This document shows, piece by piece, positions 1-7,879 of a stretch of 64,000 nt of DNA. A program made the position numbers and the translations under genes. Every line of letters starts with the position of its first letter. The stretch's first letter is position 1. Where the stretch lies: assembly GCF_900112425.1 (NCBI RefSeq), contig NZ_FOLP01000002.1, positions 1 through 64,000 on the forward strand, in the 5' to 3' direction. This stretch comes from Variovorax sp. OK212. GTDB taxonomy: Bacteria > Pseudomonadota > Gammaproteobacteria > Burkholderiales > Burkholderiaceae_C. The notes below the pieces were generated by a model, which saw only the letters and a list, made by a program, of their open reading frames with translations, made no database searches and was not told where the DNA came from.

Positions 1-124
1 CCATCTTGAGCAGCGCTTCGTTGACCATGGCCCGGATCGGGCGCAGCGGATGATCTGCAGGCACGAAGTCCTCCAGGCGGCGCATCGTGAACAGGTTCTC
101 GGTGAAGGTGTCGGCTCCGCGCAT
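1..124 (-). CDS. IS transposase, N-terminal fragment (cut by window edge)
   Basis: The minus strand from 124 reads MRGADTFTENLFTMRRLED, then a VPADHPLRPIRAMVNEAL segment. This is the characteristic N-terminus of IS5/IS1182-type DDE transposases, whose first residues usually read MRG-D-F followed by DHPLR-IR--VN. Only about 41 residues are inside the window and the rest runs off the left edge, so neither intactness nor the catalytic DDE residues can be judged. The ATG at 124 fits the family start. The IS lies next to an AT-richer toxin/immunity patch, which suggests the patch arrived by horizontal transfer. The exact IS family is uncertain. Confidence 0.7.
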   Translation of the reverse strand, partial: MRGADTFTENLFTMRRLEDFVPADHPLRPIRAMVNEALLKM

Positions 125-228
125 CGTCCTGGGATCTTGTTTGCAGCTGTCGGGGGATCAACTTCCAACGCTTGCGCAACATCGCGCGCTGACTGGTGAG
201 AAGTATTTCAGCAGCCTGCTAGGTGGCA
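125..228. mobile_element. Putative IS end with terminal inverted repeat
   Basis: Upstream of the transposase start is about 100 bases of non-coding sequence ending in GAAGTATTTCAGCAGCCTGC (around 201-225). This resembles the terminal inverted repeats of IS5/IS1182-like elements as I recall them. The other end of the element is outside the window, so the repeat pair and target duplication cannot be seen. The boundary is approximate. Confidence 0.35.
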
Positions 229-313
229 TGGTCGCAAGGCCACGAAGCTTTCGGTACTACCGAACAACGTGAATGAAGAATTGGGAATTTTCCGAATGAC
301 TGCGATGAGTCAA

Positions 314-754
314 TTAAATCGATGACTTTACCGAGGATTGCCAACTTCGATAGCGTGCTTCGATCATGTGGGCGACAGCTTCGTACGTCTCCCAGCTATC
401 GGGCAAATAATATTCAGATTGATATTTCGTATTGCTTAATTTTTCGTAGTCCGCGAGATAGCCCGAAGGCCCGCTCCTGTAATAGTCCCTTGCAAAATCC
501 TCACCCTGTGCACTGAAATCAAGCAGCGACAGTTTTCCATCCATGAATTTCCAAAAGAACACTCCCGGGGCTACCTTCTTATTGCGAAGAGCGCTAATTT
601 CACCAGCAAAACCAAATTCCAATGATTTGCTCAGAAGAGCATTAAGCGCGGCCCAGGCAAAGAACATTCCAATATGAGTAGCGCCCGCCTGTGATGGAAG
701 GTCTCCAGAAAATTCAGTTCCGCCGTAATGCCAGCTTGCCTCATCAAAGCTCAT
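314..754 (-). CDS. DUF7832-like small protein, possible immunity protein
   Basis: A 146-aa soluble protein, tyrosine- and tryptophan-rich, starting MSFDEASWHYGG with THIGMFFAWAALN further on. This pattern resembles a DUF7832-type family, recognised from memory only. There is no signal peptide or membrane segment. Its ATG overlaps the stop of the upstream gene by four bases (ATGA), so the two are probably co-translated behind the toxin fragment at 1143-1448. Base composition is clearly more AT-rich than the flanking chromosome. Position and size suggest a second immunity or accessory protein, but no biochemical role can be read from the sequence. Confidence 0.7.
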   Translation of the reverse strand: MSFDEASWHYGGTEFSGDLPSQAGATHIGMFFAWAALNALLSKSLEFGFAGEISALRNKKVAPGVFFWKFMDGKLSLLDFSAQGEDFARDYYRSGPSGYLADYEKLSNTKYQSEYYLPDSWETYEAVAHMIEARYRSWQSSVKSSI

Positions 755-1146
755 GATGACTTCGCTTTCTTCTTTTGTAGCATAGTCAGCGCCTTTTTCA
801 GCGTTTGCGAATCCGAGGTATCCGAATTTATATTTCTATCGAGTTGCTCTAACCATTTCAGATAGCCTACCCGAAAAACATCGAATCCTTCGGGTGTGAC
901 ATCACGCAGGTAAATCACAAATTCGTCTGCAAGGTCTTGTGTATCTTCAGAGAGTATGCGGCGCACCAATCCATGCTCTTGCGCAAACTGCAAAAATGTC
1001 CCGACCACCTCCTTTTGCCGTCTGCGAGACCGCTCCGTTAATTCCGGCGTTGCCTCAACAGCAAATTGATTGACTCTTACTAATATCCAATCAGGATATT
1101 TAGATAGAAATTCCTTGTACGCGAGAGGTGCCCCTTTTGCCATCAT
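751..1146 (-). CDS. Putative immunity protein of an orphan toxin module
   Basis: A 131-aa soluble, charged protein of unrecognised family (starts MMAKGAPLAYKEFLSKYPDW, lysine-rich tail). It overlaps the toxin-tip stop codon by four bases (ATGA at 1143-1146), with an AAAGGAGG ribosome binding site just before the start inside the toxin gene. Tight coupling directly after a nuclease-like toxin domain is the usual arrangement of a cognate immunity gene in polymorphic toxin systems. The immunity role is inferred from context only. Base composition is AT-rich compared with the rest of the window. Confidence 0.65.
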   Translation of the reverse strand: MMAKGAPLAYKEFLSKYPDWILVRVNQFAVEATPELTERSRRRQKEVVGTFLQFAQEHGLVRRILSEDTQDLADEFVIYLRDVTPEGFDVFRVGYLKWLEQLDRNINSDTSDSQTLKKALTMLQKKKAKSS

Positions 1147-1448
1147 GGCCTCCTTTCGATTCTTGAAATTTTGGCTACTAAGACCGTCTGATTCGTATTT
1201 CTATCCCAGACGTATACCCCACCTGCTGCTCGGGTATCTGCTTCATGTTGCATTTGCCTCGCCTTATCGGCGGTCAAACTGGTGGTCTCGACAACATCAA
1301 TAACTTGCCCATTTTGAATCACAACATGATCCAATCGGCGGCCTGTTTGTGTGACGGGATCAAGAATAATATTGCCCTGTTGATCACGTAAGTATTGTTC
1401 ATTTTGGATCGAGGCTCCGGGATAAATTCCGCACCATAGATACCGCAT
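1143..1448 (-). CDS. Orphan polymorphic-toxin C-terminal nuclease domain
   Basis: A 101-aa frame that looks like the toxic tip of a CdiA/RHS-type polymorphic toxin rather than a complete protein. The stretch around NEQYLRDQQGNIILDP followed by GRRLDHVVIQNGQVIDVVE, then TTSLTADKARQ, resembles a restriction-endonuclease-like (PD-(D/E)XK) toxin domain. Asp in RRLDHVV, Glu in DVVETTS and Lys in TADKARQ are candidate active-site residues. An in-frame TAG lies two codons upstream of the ATG, so no large carrier (filamentous haemagglutinin or RHS repeats) is attached. It is best read as an orphan tip or displaced cassette. It is translationally coupled to the gene at 751-1146. Activity is inferred. 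Confidence 0.6.
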   Translation of the reverse strand: MRYLWCGIYPGASIQNEQYLRDQQGNIILDPVTQTGRRLDHVVIQNGQVIDVVETTSLTADKARQMQHEADTRAAGGVYVWDRNTNQTVLVAKISRIERRP

Positions 1449-1577
1449 GCACTAAGCTGAACGATGGCACACGCAATCAAGCAACATCACATTGCCTCAG
1501 TCAATTTGCTCGCTCCGTGGTGATGCGTGCTTGGCATGCGAAAAATTTTCGCAGCATCAAAGATACCACCTTGGCCT

Positions 1578-1820
1578 TCATTCAATGCCAAAATTCCCTA
1601 CCAAATCAAGAACAAAATTAGCTCTTTCATTGTATTCCGGGGCCAACTCCTGGAATGCTGAAATCAATTCCTTTTTGGTGTCGTCTGATGTTTTTTGAAG
1701 GGGCGCCGCAAGTTGTTCGGTCGCTTCAATGGCGGCATCTGGATCCAATAAATCCTCGGAGCAATACTCCAGAAATATTGCAATCTCAATAATTGATCGG
1801 GCAAGATTTTCATCCACCAA
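1578..1820 (-). CDS. Small acidic protein, possible second immunity protein
   Basis: An 80-aa acidic, largely helical protein (DENLARSIIEIAIFLEYCSEDLL near the N-terminus, split here by no membrane segment). The frame has no ATG: it starts at TTG 1820 or the adjacent GTG 1817, with AAGGTGG upstream. It precedes the toxin tip by about 130 bp on the same strand. Small acidic helical proteins are common immunity proteins, but no family was recognised. AT-rich like its neighbours. It may belong to an earlier toxin cassette of which only the immunity gene remains. Confidence 0.5.
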   Translation of the reverse strand: MVDENLARSIIEIAIFLEYCSEDLLDPDAAIEATEQLAAPLQKTSDDTKKELISAFQELAPEYNERANFVLDLVGNFGIE

Positions 1821-2133
1821 TTGGAACCACCTTTACAGTAATAACGTTGTGCCCATCTACATTTGGTGTGATGTAGTTCTTTCACTAAAAAAACTGGTCG
1901 TCCATGCGGAATTAGGCTTCGTCATGGCTGCCGCTGCGCGACCACATTTGTGAAAAACCAAACTCGCGGGAGCGAAATTATGAAAGAACCTCACCGGCTT
2001 TCAAGGAATTTGTGCACGCTGTTGACCGCGAGATCAACTCAAAGTCGATCGAATCAACGCCTATGGATTAATTTCACTAGATTTATTCCAGTCGTCAACA
2101 TTTGTTGAGAACTCCGGAGTTCGCCTGACCGGC
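1821..2133. other. AT-rich intergenic region at the island edge
   Basis: About 310 bases between the toxin/immunity patch and the LysR gene. I see no convincing gene, tRNA or clear inverted repeat. Composition changes from AT-rich to typical chromosomal GC close to 2110, which marks the probable right edge of the accessory patch. Confidence 0.4.
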
Positions 2134-3024
2134 TCAAACCGCCCGCACCCCCACCGCGTGCGCAATGAAATTCCGCACGATGCTCGACGTCTCCCCTCTG
2201 CGATACGCCAGCGTCAGCCGCGTCACCGGCGCCTTCCCCTCGATCGGCCGGTAGACCACCCCGTTCACCTGCAGTTGCGCCATCGAGGCGGGCACCACCG
2301 ACACGCCCAGTTCCGCCGCCACCAGGGTCACGACCGAGCCGATCTGGGGCGCCGATTGCCCCAGCACCGGCTCGAAGCCCGCCTTGCGGCATGCCGACAC
2401 CACCGTGTCGAACAGGGTCGGCCCGACGGCGCGCGGCGTCATCACGAAGGCATCGGCGCGCAACCGCCGCAGGTCGACGGCCTCCGACGCGGCAGCCGGA
2501 TGGCGCGCGGGCAGCGCCACCACCATGGGTTCTTCGGACAGCAGCCTGAATTGCAGCCCCTCGCTGCCCGCCGAACCCGGCCGCAGAAAGGCAGCATCGA
2601 AATCCCCGTCGCGCACGCCGGCGCCCAGGCGGGTGGTGTTCGACTCCTCCAGCGTCAGGTCGACTGCCGGATAGGCACGGCGAAACGACCGTATCGCCGA
2701 CGGCACCGCCGGGTTGAAGATGGCCGAGCCGGTCATGCCGATGCGCAACGCGCCCAGCTCGCCGCGCGCGCCGCGCTGCGCGGCCTGCATCGCCTTCTCG
2801 GCCTGCAGCGGAATCGCACGCACGCTCTCCAGGAAGGCCTGGCCCGCCGTCGTCAGCTCGGCGCCGTGCGGCACGCGGCGAAACAGCTGCGCGCCCACCT
2901 CGGCCTCGAGGTCCTTGATCTGCTGGCTCAGCGGCGGCTGGCCGATGCCGACGCGGGCCGCGGCACGCGTGAAGTTGCGTTCTTCCGCAACGGCGATGAA
3001 GTAACGGATGTGGCGCAGTTCCAT
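2134..3024 (-). CDS. LysR-family transcriptional regulator
   Basis: A 296-aa LysR regulator. The N-terminal winged helix-turn-helix (residues 1-60) reads MELRHIRYFIAVAEERNFTR, then AAARVGIGQPPLSQQIKDLE, which is diagnostic of the family. The rest is a periplasmic-binding-protein-like effector domain (about 90-290). The ATG at 3024 is chosen because LysR proteins begin 1-5 residues before the L-R-I/Y-F pattern; a longer frame to 3177 adds low-complexity residues antisense to the next gene. It is transcribed divergently from the MFS gene at 3101 with a 76-bp gap, the standard arrangement for a LysR regulator and its target. The inducer is unknown. Confidence 0.93.
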   Translation of the reverse strand: MELRHIRYFIAVAEERNFTRAAARVGIGQPPLSQQIKDLEAEVGAQLFRRVPHGAELTTAGQAFLESVRAIPLQAEKAMQAAQRGARGELGALRIGMTGSAIFNPAVPSAIRSFRRAYPAVDLTLEESNTTRLGAGVRDGDFDAAFLRPGSAGSEGLQFRLLSEEPMVVALPARHPAAASEAVDLRRLRADAFVMTPRAVGPTLFDTVVSACRKAGFEPVLGQSAPQIGSVVTLVAAELGVSVVPASMAQLQVNGVVYRPIEGKAPVTRLTLAYRRGETSSIVRNFIAHAVGVRAV

Positions 3025-3028
3025 AGGT

Positions 3029-3049
3029 ATCTGTCCAACGTATCGAGAT
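3029..3049. promoter_or_regulatory. Candidate LysR operator
   Basis: In the divergent gap, ATCT and AGAT are separated by 13 bases, giving an interrupted dyad with the T-N11-A core expected of LysR boxes. It starts five bases upstream of the regulator's start codon, so binding could both autorepress the regulator and act on the 3101 gene. Sequence-only inference. Confidence 0.35.
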
Positions 3050-3100
3050 AAGCAGTGCCATATATTGGACTGGCAGGCGGCCGGGGCGTCAAATCGGGGC

Positions 3101-4369
3101 ATGTCTTCCCTTGTTTCCTCGTCTCCTGTTTCCTCGTCTCCTGTTTCGTCGACCCCTGCTTCGTCGTCCCTCGTCACTCGCGGCTGCGCTACCTATCGCC
3201 GCATCAGCATCGCCCTCTTCCTCGCCGGCTTCGCCACGTTCTCGCTGCTGTATTGCGTGCAACCGCTGCTGCCGGCCTTCACGCAGGAGTTCGGCGTGAG
3301 CCCGGCGGCGAGTTCGCTGGCCTTGTCGCTGAGCACCGGTTTCCTCTCGCTCGCGATCCTCTGCGCCAGCGCGCTGTCCGAGGCGCTGGGCCGGCGCGGG
3401 CTGATGTTCGCGTCGATGTGCGGCGCGGCGGTGCTCACGGTGGGCGTGGCGCTCACGCCCAGCTGGCATGCGCTGCTGGTGGCGCGCGCGCTCGAAGGCC
3501 TGGTGTTGGGCGGCGTGCCGGCGGTGGCCATGGCCTACCTTGCGGAAGAGATCGAGCCCGACGGGCTCGGCTTGGCAATGGGCCTCTACGTGGGCGGCAC
3601 GGCCTTCGGCGGCATGATGGGGCGCGTGGGCATCGGCGTGCTGACGGAGCTCAGTTCATGGCGCGTGGCAATGGCCACGCTCGGCGTGGTCGACCTGCTG
3701 GCGGCCATCGGCTTCGTGCTGCTGCTGCCGGCCTCGCGCAACTTCGTGCGCCGCACGGGTTTTGCGCCGCGCCGCCACATCGGGCACTGGCTGGGCCACC
3801 TGCGCAACAGCGGCATGGCGTCGCTGTTCATGATCGGATTCCTGCTGATGGGCGCGTTCGTCACTGTCTACAACTACGCCGGCTTCCGCCTGATGGCACC
3901 GCCCTACAGCCTGAGCCAGACGCAGGTAAGCCTGATGTTCGCGGTGTACATCTTCGGCATCGTCGCCTCGTCGGCGGCGGGCGCCATGGCCGACCGGCTG
4001 GGGCGCCGCCCCGTGCTGGTGGCAGGCATCGCGGTGGCAGGCCTGGGCGTGCTGATGACGCTGCTGCACGCACTGGCCGGCATGGCAACGGGCGTGGTGT
4101 TTCTCACCATCGGCTTCTTCATTGCGCACTCGGTGGCCAGTGGCTGGGTCGGGCGCATGGCGTCGCAGGCCAAGGGGCATGCGGCCTCGCTCTACCTGCT
4201 CGCTTACTACGCCGGGTCGAGTCTCATGGGGGCGGTGGGCGGATGGGCCTGGACGCACGGCGGATGGCCGGCCGTCGCAGGTTTCACCGGCGCGCTGCTG
4301 GGCGCTGCGCTGTTGCTGGCCCTCAACGTGGAGCAACGCACGCGGCAACAAGCCGCTGCGCAGGCCTGA
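3101..4369 (+). CDS. MFS transporter, YnfM type
   Basis: A 422-aa major facilitator superfamily protein with 12 predicted membrane helices. It follows E. coli YnfM closely along its length: FATFSLLYCVQPLLPAFTQE in helix 1, SEALGRRGLMFAS in the helix 2-3 loop, a helix 4 segment like VGMTYLSEEI, then FLLMGAFVTVYNYAGFRLM, HSVASGWVGRMA and KGHAASLYLLAYYAGSSLMG. It is a probable inner-membrane proton-driven exporter with unknown substrate. The start at 3101 gives a 28-residue Ser/Val/Pro-rich tail made of four in-frame 15-bp repeats before the first helix. Likely controlled by the divergent LysR gene. Confidence 0.9.
   Translation: MSSLVSSSPVSSSPVSSTPASSSLVTRGCATYRRISIALFLAGFATFSLLYCVQPLLPAFTQEFGVSPAASSLALSLSTGFLSLAILCASALSEALGRRGLMFASMCGAAVLTVGVALTPSWHALLVARALEGLVLGGVPAVAMAYLAEEIEPDGLGLAMGLYVGGTAFGGMMGRVGIGVLTELSSWRVAMATLGVVDLLAAIGFVLLLPASRNFVRRTGFAPRRHIGHWLGHLRNSGMASLFMIGFLLMGAFVTVYNYAGFRLMAPPYSLSQTQVSLMFAVYIFGIVASSAAGAMADRLGRRPVLVAGIAVAGLGVLMTLLHALAGMATGVVFLTIGFFIAHSVASGWVGRMASQAKGHAASLYLLAYYAGSSLMGAVGGWAWTHGGWPAVAGFTGALLGAALLLALNVEQRTRQQAAAQA
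3113..3172 (+). repeat. Four 15-bp tandem repeats inside the MFS gene 5' end
   Basis: Four degenerate copies of GTTTCCTCGTCTCCT follow one another; the first two are identical. They encode a repeated V-S-S-S-P pentapeptide. The 15-bp unit keeps frame, so copy-number change would alter only the length of the N-terminal tail. Confidence 0.85.
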
Positions 4370-4375
4370 GCGCGG

Positions 4376-4648
4376 TCAGGCCTGCGCCTGCCCGTCGCCG
4401 GTGCGGTCATGCACCCAGCGCATGGCCTGCTGCTCGGCATGGCGCAGGGCTTCCGCTTCGGTGCCGTAGGAGGCGTTGTCGGTATCGGCGGGCAGTTCGA
4501 TGTCGGCCTGGTCCGCAGACTGTCCGCGGCAGATCACCACGGGTCTGTAGGTCTGGTCGTCGAGCCGCTCGGCACGGCACAAGAAGAGCCTGCCGCGGTA
4601 GCTGAAGGTGACGAGGCGTTCCTCGAAGGCGGGGGTACTGGCTTCCAT
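4376..4648 (-). CDS. Small conserved hypothetical protein
   Basis: A 90-aa soluble protein starting MEASTPAFEERLVTFSYRG. It has a basic beta-rich first half (FSYRGRLFLCRAERLDDQTY) and an acidic helical tail ending near MRWVHDRTGDG. No family was recognised and there is no signal peptide or membrane segment. The ATG at 4648 is the first plausible start; the longer upstream frame is GC-rich antisense to other sequence. It is convergent with the MFS gene, seven bases away. Codon use fits the chromosome. Confidence 0.6.
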   Translation of the reverse strand: MEASTPAFEERLVTFSYRGRLFLCRAERLDDQTYRPVVICRGQSADQADIELPADTDNASYGTEAEALRHAEQQAMRWVHDRTGDGQAQA

Positions 4649-4795
4649 GATGGCGTGGCTCCTTGATTGCTTGATGCCGGCTTTGTTGGCTCCAGTCTGC
4701 GACCCGCTCTCGCCCGCCCTTGTGAGACCCGGCCCACGCCGAGCGTCGGCAAGAAAGCACCCGCCGGCGCGCGCGCACCGCTTAGGTTTGCATGC

Positions 4796-5041
4796 ATGGA
4801 AGACATGCTCTCGCTCATTCAATGGCCGGCGTTTGCCGCATCGCTCGCAGCCGCCTGGTTCGTCGCGTCGACGACCAAGGGCCGGCGCAACGCCGGCTTC
4901 TGGATCTTCCTTCTGAGCAATGCGCTGTGGGTGGCGTGGGGCCTGCACACGAGCGCGTGGGCGCTCATTGCGCTGCAGGTCTGCCTGGCCGCGCTGAACG
5001 TCCGCGGCCTGTTCAAGACCGAGGACAAGCAACAAACCTAG
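4796..5041 (+). CDS. Small integral membrane protein
   Basis: An 81-aa protein with three likely hydrophobic segments (about 5-25, 33-50 and 54-70). The core WIFLLSNALWVAWGLHTSAW looks like the short multi-helix units of PnuC/SemiSWEET-type transporters, a weak resemblance only. It is probably an inner-membrane protein. The ATG at 4796 is the first in frame that gives a sensible amphipathic start. No operon partner: both neighbours are on the opposite strand. Function unknown. Confidence 0.6.
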   Translation: MEDMLSLIQWPAFAASLAAAWFVASTTKGRRNAGFWIFLLSNALWVAWGLHTSAWALIALQVCLAALNVRGLFKTEDKQQT

Positions 5042-5058
5042 ACCGCTGGACCGTGGGC

Positions 5059-5352
5059 TCAGCCCGGGTGCGGCTGGTCCTGTTGCGCGACAGGCGCGAC
5101 AGGCCGGCCCTGCTGGTCGAGCGCGTAGCGCAACGCCGCCTGCAGCGCCGGCCAGCCCGCGAAGGCCAGCGCCTGGTTGAACGAATCCCAGCGTGCGCCC
5201 AGCGCCTTCATGCGCTGCGACAGCACCGGGTCGCACCCCACCAGCGCAGGCCGCGCATGGCCGTGCCGGGGCACGGCCTCCACCAATGTGCAACCCAGCC
5301 GCGAAGCCATTTCCGCGGTTCCCTCATTGCCTTGCCGTGGTCGACGGATCAT
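5059..5352 (-). CDS. Conserved hypothetical protein
   Basis: A 97-aa soluble protein of unrecognised family, beginning MIRRPRQGNEG and containing ALGARWDSFNQALAFAGWPA. The ATG at 5352 follows a GGAGCAGC purine-rich stretch. There is no signal peptide. The C-terminus is rich in Gln and Pro (PVAPVAQQDQPHPG). It has no clear operon partner and is convergent with the small membrane protein gene. Confidence 0.5.
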   Translation of the reverse strand: MIRRPRQGNEGTAEMASRLGCTLVEAVPRHGHARPALVGCDPVLSQRMKALGARWDSFNQALAFAGWPALQAALRYALDQQGRPVAPVAQQDQPHPG

Positions 5353-5504
5353 CTCTGCTGCTCCTTTCGTGCGCCATGACCAACGAGGGTACCCAGCCGC
5401 ATCGCCGTTGCCGGTCAGTTCGCGACACGGCGCGCTGTAGGAAAAACGGGAGTCATCGCACATGGCCTACAGACAAGATGCGCCCGCAGGGCCAAGGTGG
5501 CGCC

Positions 5505-5711
5505 ATGACCCATCCCATCGAACTCACCATCGAGGAGCCGCTGCCGGGTGCTTTTGTCTGGCAGCTGCTCGAAACCGACGACAAGGGCACGCACCCGCGC
5601 GTGCTGAGCAAGGCGTACGACGCCGCGGAGAGCTACGAGCTGGCGCTGTCCGCCGGCCAGCGCGCGCTGAAAAGCGCGATTCGCGACAAGGCGAATACCG
5701 CGCCGGGCTGA
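5505..5711 (+). CDS. Short conserved hypothetical protein
   Basis: A 68-aa acidic protein (MTHPIELTIEEPLPGAFVWQ at the start, helical YDAAESYELALSAGQRALKS later). The pattern of a short beta hairpin and one helix resembles single-domain stress or cytosolic proteins, but no family was recognised. The ATG at 5505 is preceded by AAGGTGG. It is convergent with the hydrolase gene, with a 16-bp gap. Confidence 0.55.
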   Translation: MTHPIELTIEEPLPGAFVWQLLETDDKGTHPRVLSKAYDAAESYELALSAGQRALKSAIRDKANTAPG

Positions 5712-5727
5712 CCGGCACCGCTCCGCG

Positions 5728-6519
5728 CTAGGCGGGGTTCACCGACACAGGCCGCGTGAGAGCGCCGGGTGACCGGGCGCCTTCCGAGCGCGCCCCCTGC
5801 GTCATCTCGGTCATCCACGACACCAGCAACTGGCCGTAGGCCTGCCGCCACATCTGCTTGGACAGCGCGTGGTCGGCATCCGAGATCACGCGGTACGTGA
5901 CCGACCGCACGCGCTTGAACGCGGCCAGGTAGTTGGCCATCACCGGGTGCGGCACGATCTGGTCGTGTTCCGATTCGACGATGAGCACGTCGCCGCGAAA
6001 GGCGGCGCACGCCGCCAGCGCGCGGTTGTCCTCGGGCCCCACCAGCGAGCGCCGGTACGCCAGCAGGTCGGAGCGGCTCAGTTGCCCCTTGGGCTTGTTC
6101 CATTCGCGGTCGCGGTACAGCGCCGGCGCGCGCAGTGCGAGCCAGCGCACGTGCCGCATCGCGCTCACCAGCGTGGCCAGGTAGCCGCCGTAGCTGCTGC
6201 CCACGATGGCAATCGATTCCGGGTCGACCGACGGGTGCCCCACCAGCGTGTCGTAGGCCGCGAGCACGTCGCGCAGGTTGTCCTCGCGCGTCACCTCCAG
6301 CCGTTGCGCCGCATGCCGCGCATGGCCGCGCAGGTCGAAAGTGAGGCACACGCAGCCCAGCGCGGCGATCTCGTGCGCCCGCGCAATGTATTGCTCCTGG
6401 CTGCCGTCCCAGCCGTGCACCAGCAGCACGCCGGGCACGACGTTGGAGGCGGCCACCAGCGTGCCGTCGATGTGCTGTCCGTCCACGGGAATGTCGATGG
6501 TGTTATGTCGGGTGGGCAT
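5728..6519 (-). CDS. Alpha/beta hydrolase (serine peptidase/esterase type)
   Basis: A 263-aa alpha/beta hydrolase without signal peptide, so cytoplasmic. The oxyanion region is LLVHGWDGSQ (about 32-41), the nucleophile elbow GSSYGG has Ser109, and the acid and base candidates are Asp in VESEHDQIVP and His in DADHAL. The fold resembles dienelactone-hydrolase or S9 esterase relatives; the substrate is unknown. Its ATG lies 17 bases inside the end of the DUF3182 gene, so the two form a translationally coupled pair. The last 25 residues are a loosely conserved tail. Confidence 0.85.
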   Translation of the reverse strand: MPTRHNTIDIPVDGQHIDGTLVAASNVVPGVLLVHGWDGSQEQYIARAHEIAALGCVCLTFDLRGHARHAAQRLEVTREDNLRDVLAAYDTLVGHPSVDPESIAIVGSSYGGYLATLVSAMRHVRWLALRAPALYRDREWNKPKGQLSRSDLLAYRRSLVGPEDNRALAACAAFRGDVLIVESEHDQIVPHPVMANYLAAFKRVRSVTYRVISDADHALSKQMWRQAYGQLLVSWMTEMTQGARSEGARSPGALTRPVSVNPA

Positions 6520-7717
6520 GCGGGGTCAGCAAGGCGTATTTGGTCAGCGGGCCGACGCGGCTGTCGGTGCCCTGGTAGTGAACGATGGCGCCGGGCGGCG
6601 CGAGCACGCCCTCGCCGTATTCCTCGTGCGTGGAGGCCTGCACGCACCAGCAGGCGGGCTCCGCACCGAAGTGCTCCAGCGCCACCAGTTCGGCCCCGCT
6701 GGCGCCGCCCAGCCGCCACGACTGCTCGAGCACGCCCGAGCGCCACGCGCAGCGCGCGCCCACGCCCTGCGCCACGTCGTAGTTGACGCGCGAGGCGAAG
6801 AAGCCGGGATAGCAGTCGATCACGGCCTGGTGATAGCGCATCGCCTGGTCGATGGCAAGCCGCAGGTCGGGTGGCAGCCCGGTGCTGGCCAGCAACATGT
6901 CGAAGCCGCCGCGCACCAGCGTGAGGTCGGAGCCGCCGTACACCTCGGCGCCGGCGTTGTCGCGCGTGAGGCGCTGGCGGCCGTGGTAGCTCACCGTTGC
7001 GTGGCCGACGGTGACCTGCCCCACGCTGAAGGTGGCCGGCCGGTCGAGGTTCTCCTCGAGCACGACGCCGTGCTCGCCGATCTCGGCTTCGTCCATTTCG
7101 GCCAGGCATTCGTCGAGCGCATCGGCGCTCACGGCCACGCGCTGGCCGCGGCCGCCGGTGGCGCGCACCGGTTTCACGCGCACGGGCCCGGCCTCGAGCA
7201 GCCTGCGCCCGGCCCAGCGCGCGTCTTCGTGCGAGAACGACGAAAAACCACGGAGCACCGACTGCGACACACGCCCCGCGAACGACGGCGACCAGCCCTC
7301 GGGCCGCGCGGCCTCGCGCCCCGCAATGCCGTGCGTGATCGCCTTGGTCGCCACGAAGGCGTGCGGCACCACGCCGCCGAACAGGTCGTGCAGCGACGCG
7401 ATGCCCAGCGACCGCGCAATGCCGGCGCTCGCGAGCGTGTCGCTCGGCACCACGTACAGCGGGCGCAGGTAGATGCCCGACGGGTCATGCTCACCCGCGA
7501 AGTCGAGGCCCTTCAGGGCCGCGAGCCGCTCCGCGAAGTTACGCCGCGTGGCGCGCTCGTGGTCGCTGCAGTAGGCCTGCGGGTCGGCACTCCAGGTCAC
7601 GGTGCTGCCGCGCGGACTGGTGACTTCGCGCGCGGTGGCTGCAAGCGGTAGTGCACCGGACGCGTCCGGCACGGCGCAGTGTCTGGCCTGCGCATCGATG
7701 CTGACAAGGGACTCCAT
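6503..7717 (-). CDS. DUF3182 family protein (ATP-grasp-like)
   Basis: A 404-aa protein of the DUF3182 family, found mainly in beta- and gammaproteobacteria, with a fold that resembles ATP-grasp ligases. Visible landmarks are GIYLRPLYVVPSDTL near residue 85, VRVKPVRATGGRGQRV in the middle (a candidate nucleotide-binding lysine and glycine-rich loop) and FFASRVNYDVAQGVG towards the end. The ATG at 7717 is preferred over two upstream ATGs because AGGAG sits six bases before it. It overlaps the hydrolase gene by 17 bases. Function has not been established for the family, to my knowledge. Confidence 0.85.
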   Translation of the reverse strand: MESLVSIDAQARHCAVPDASGALPLAATAREVTSPRGSTVTWSADPQAYCSDHERATRRNFAERLAALKGLDFAGEHDPSGIYLRPLYVVPSDTLASAGIARSLGIASLHDLFGGVVPHAFVATKAITHGIAGREAARPEGWSPSFAGRVSQSVLRGFSSFSHEDARWAGRRLLEAGPVRVKPVRATGGRGQRVAVSADALDECLAEMDEAEIGEHGVVLEENLDRPATFSVGQVTVGHATVSYHGRQRLTRDNAGAEVYGGSDLTLVRGGFDMLLASTGLPPDLRLAIDQAMRYHQAVIDCYPGFFASRVNYDVAQGVGARCAWRSGVLEQSWRLGGASGAELVALEHFGAEPACWCVQASTHEEYGEGVLAPPGAIVHYQGTDSRVGPLTKYALLTPHAHPT

Positions 7718-7879
7718 GGGCATCTCCTGCATGCGTGGGTGGCACATGCGCCACGCCCGTACCAACCGGCAAGGGCGTGGCAGCGAACTCGCTGAATGCG
7801 TGGCTTTGTCTCGGCGCCTGTCTTGTGGCTTGTTCAGGTGCTTGCCTGGCGGCTTGTCGTGGCGGCTTGTTTCAGCGGG

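Noticed and set aside
2054..3061. Alternative minus-strand frame over the LysR gene
   Set aside because: Arg-rich shadow; the 2134-3024 frame has the complete LysR signature.
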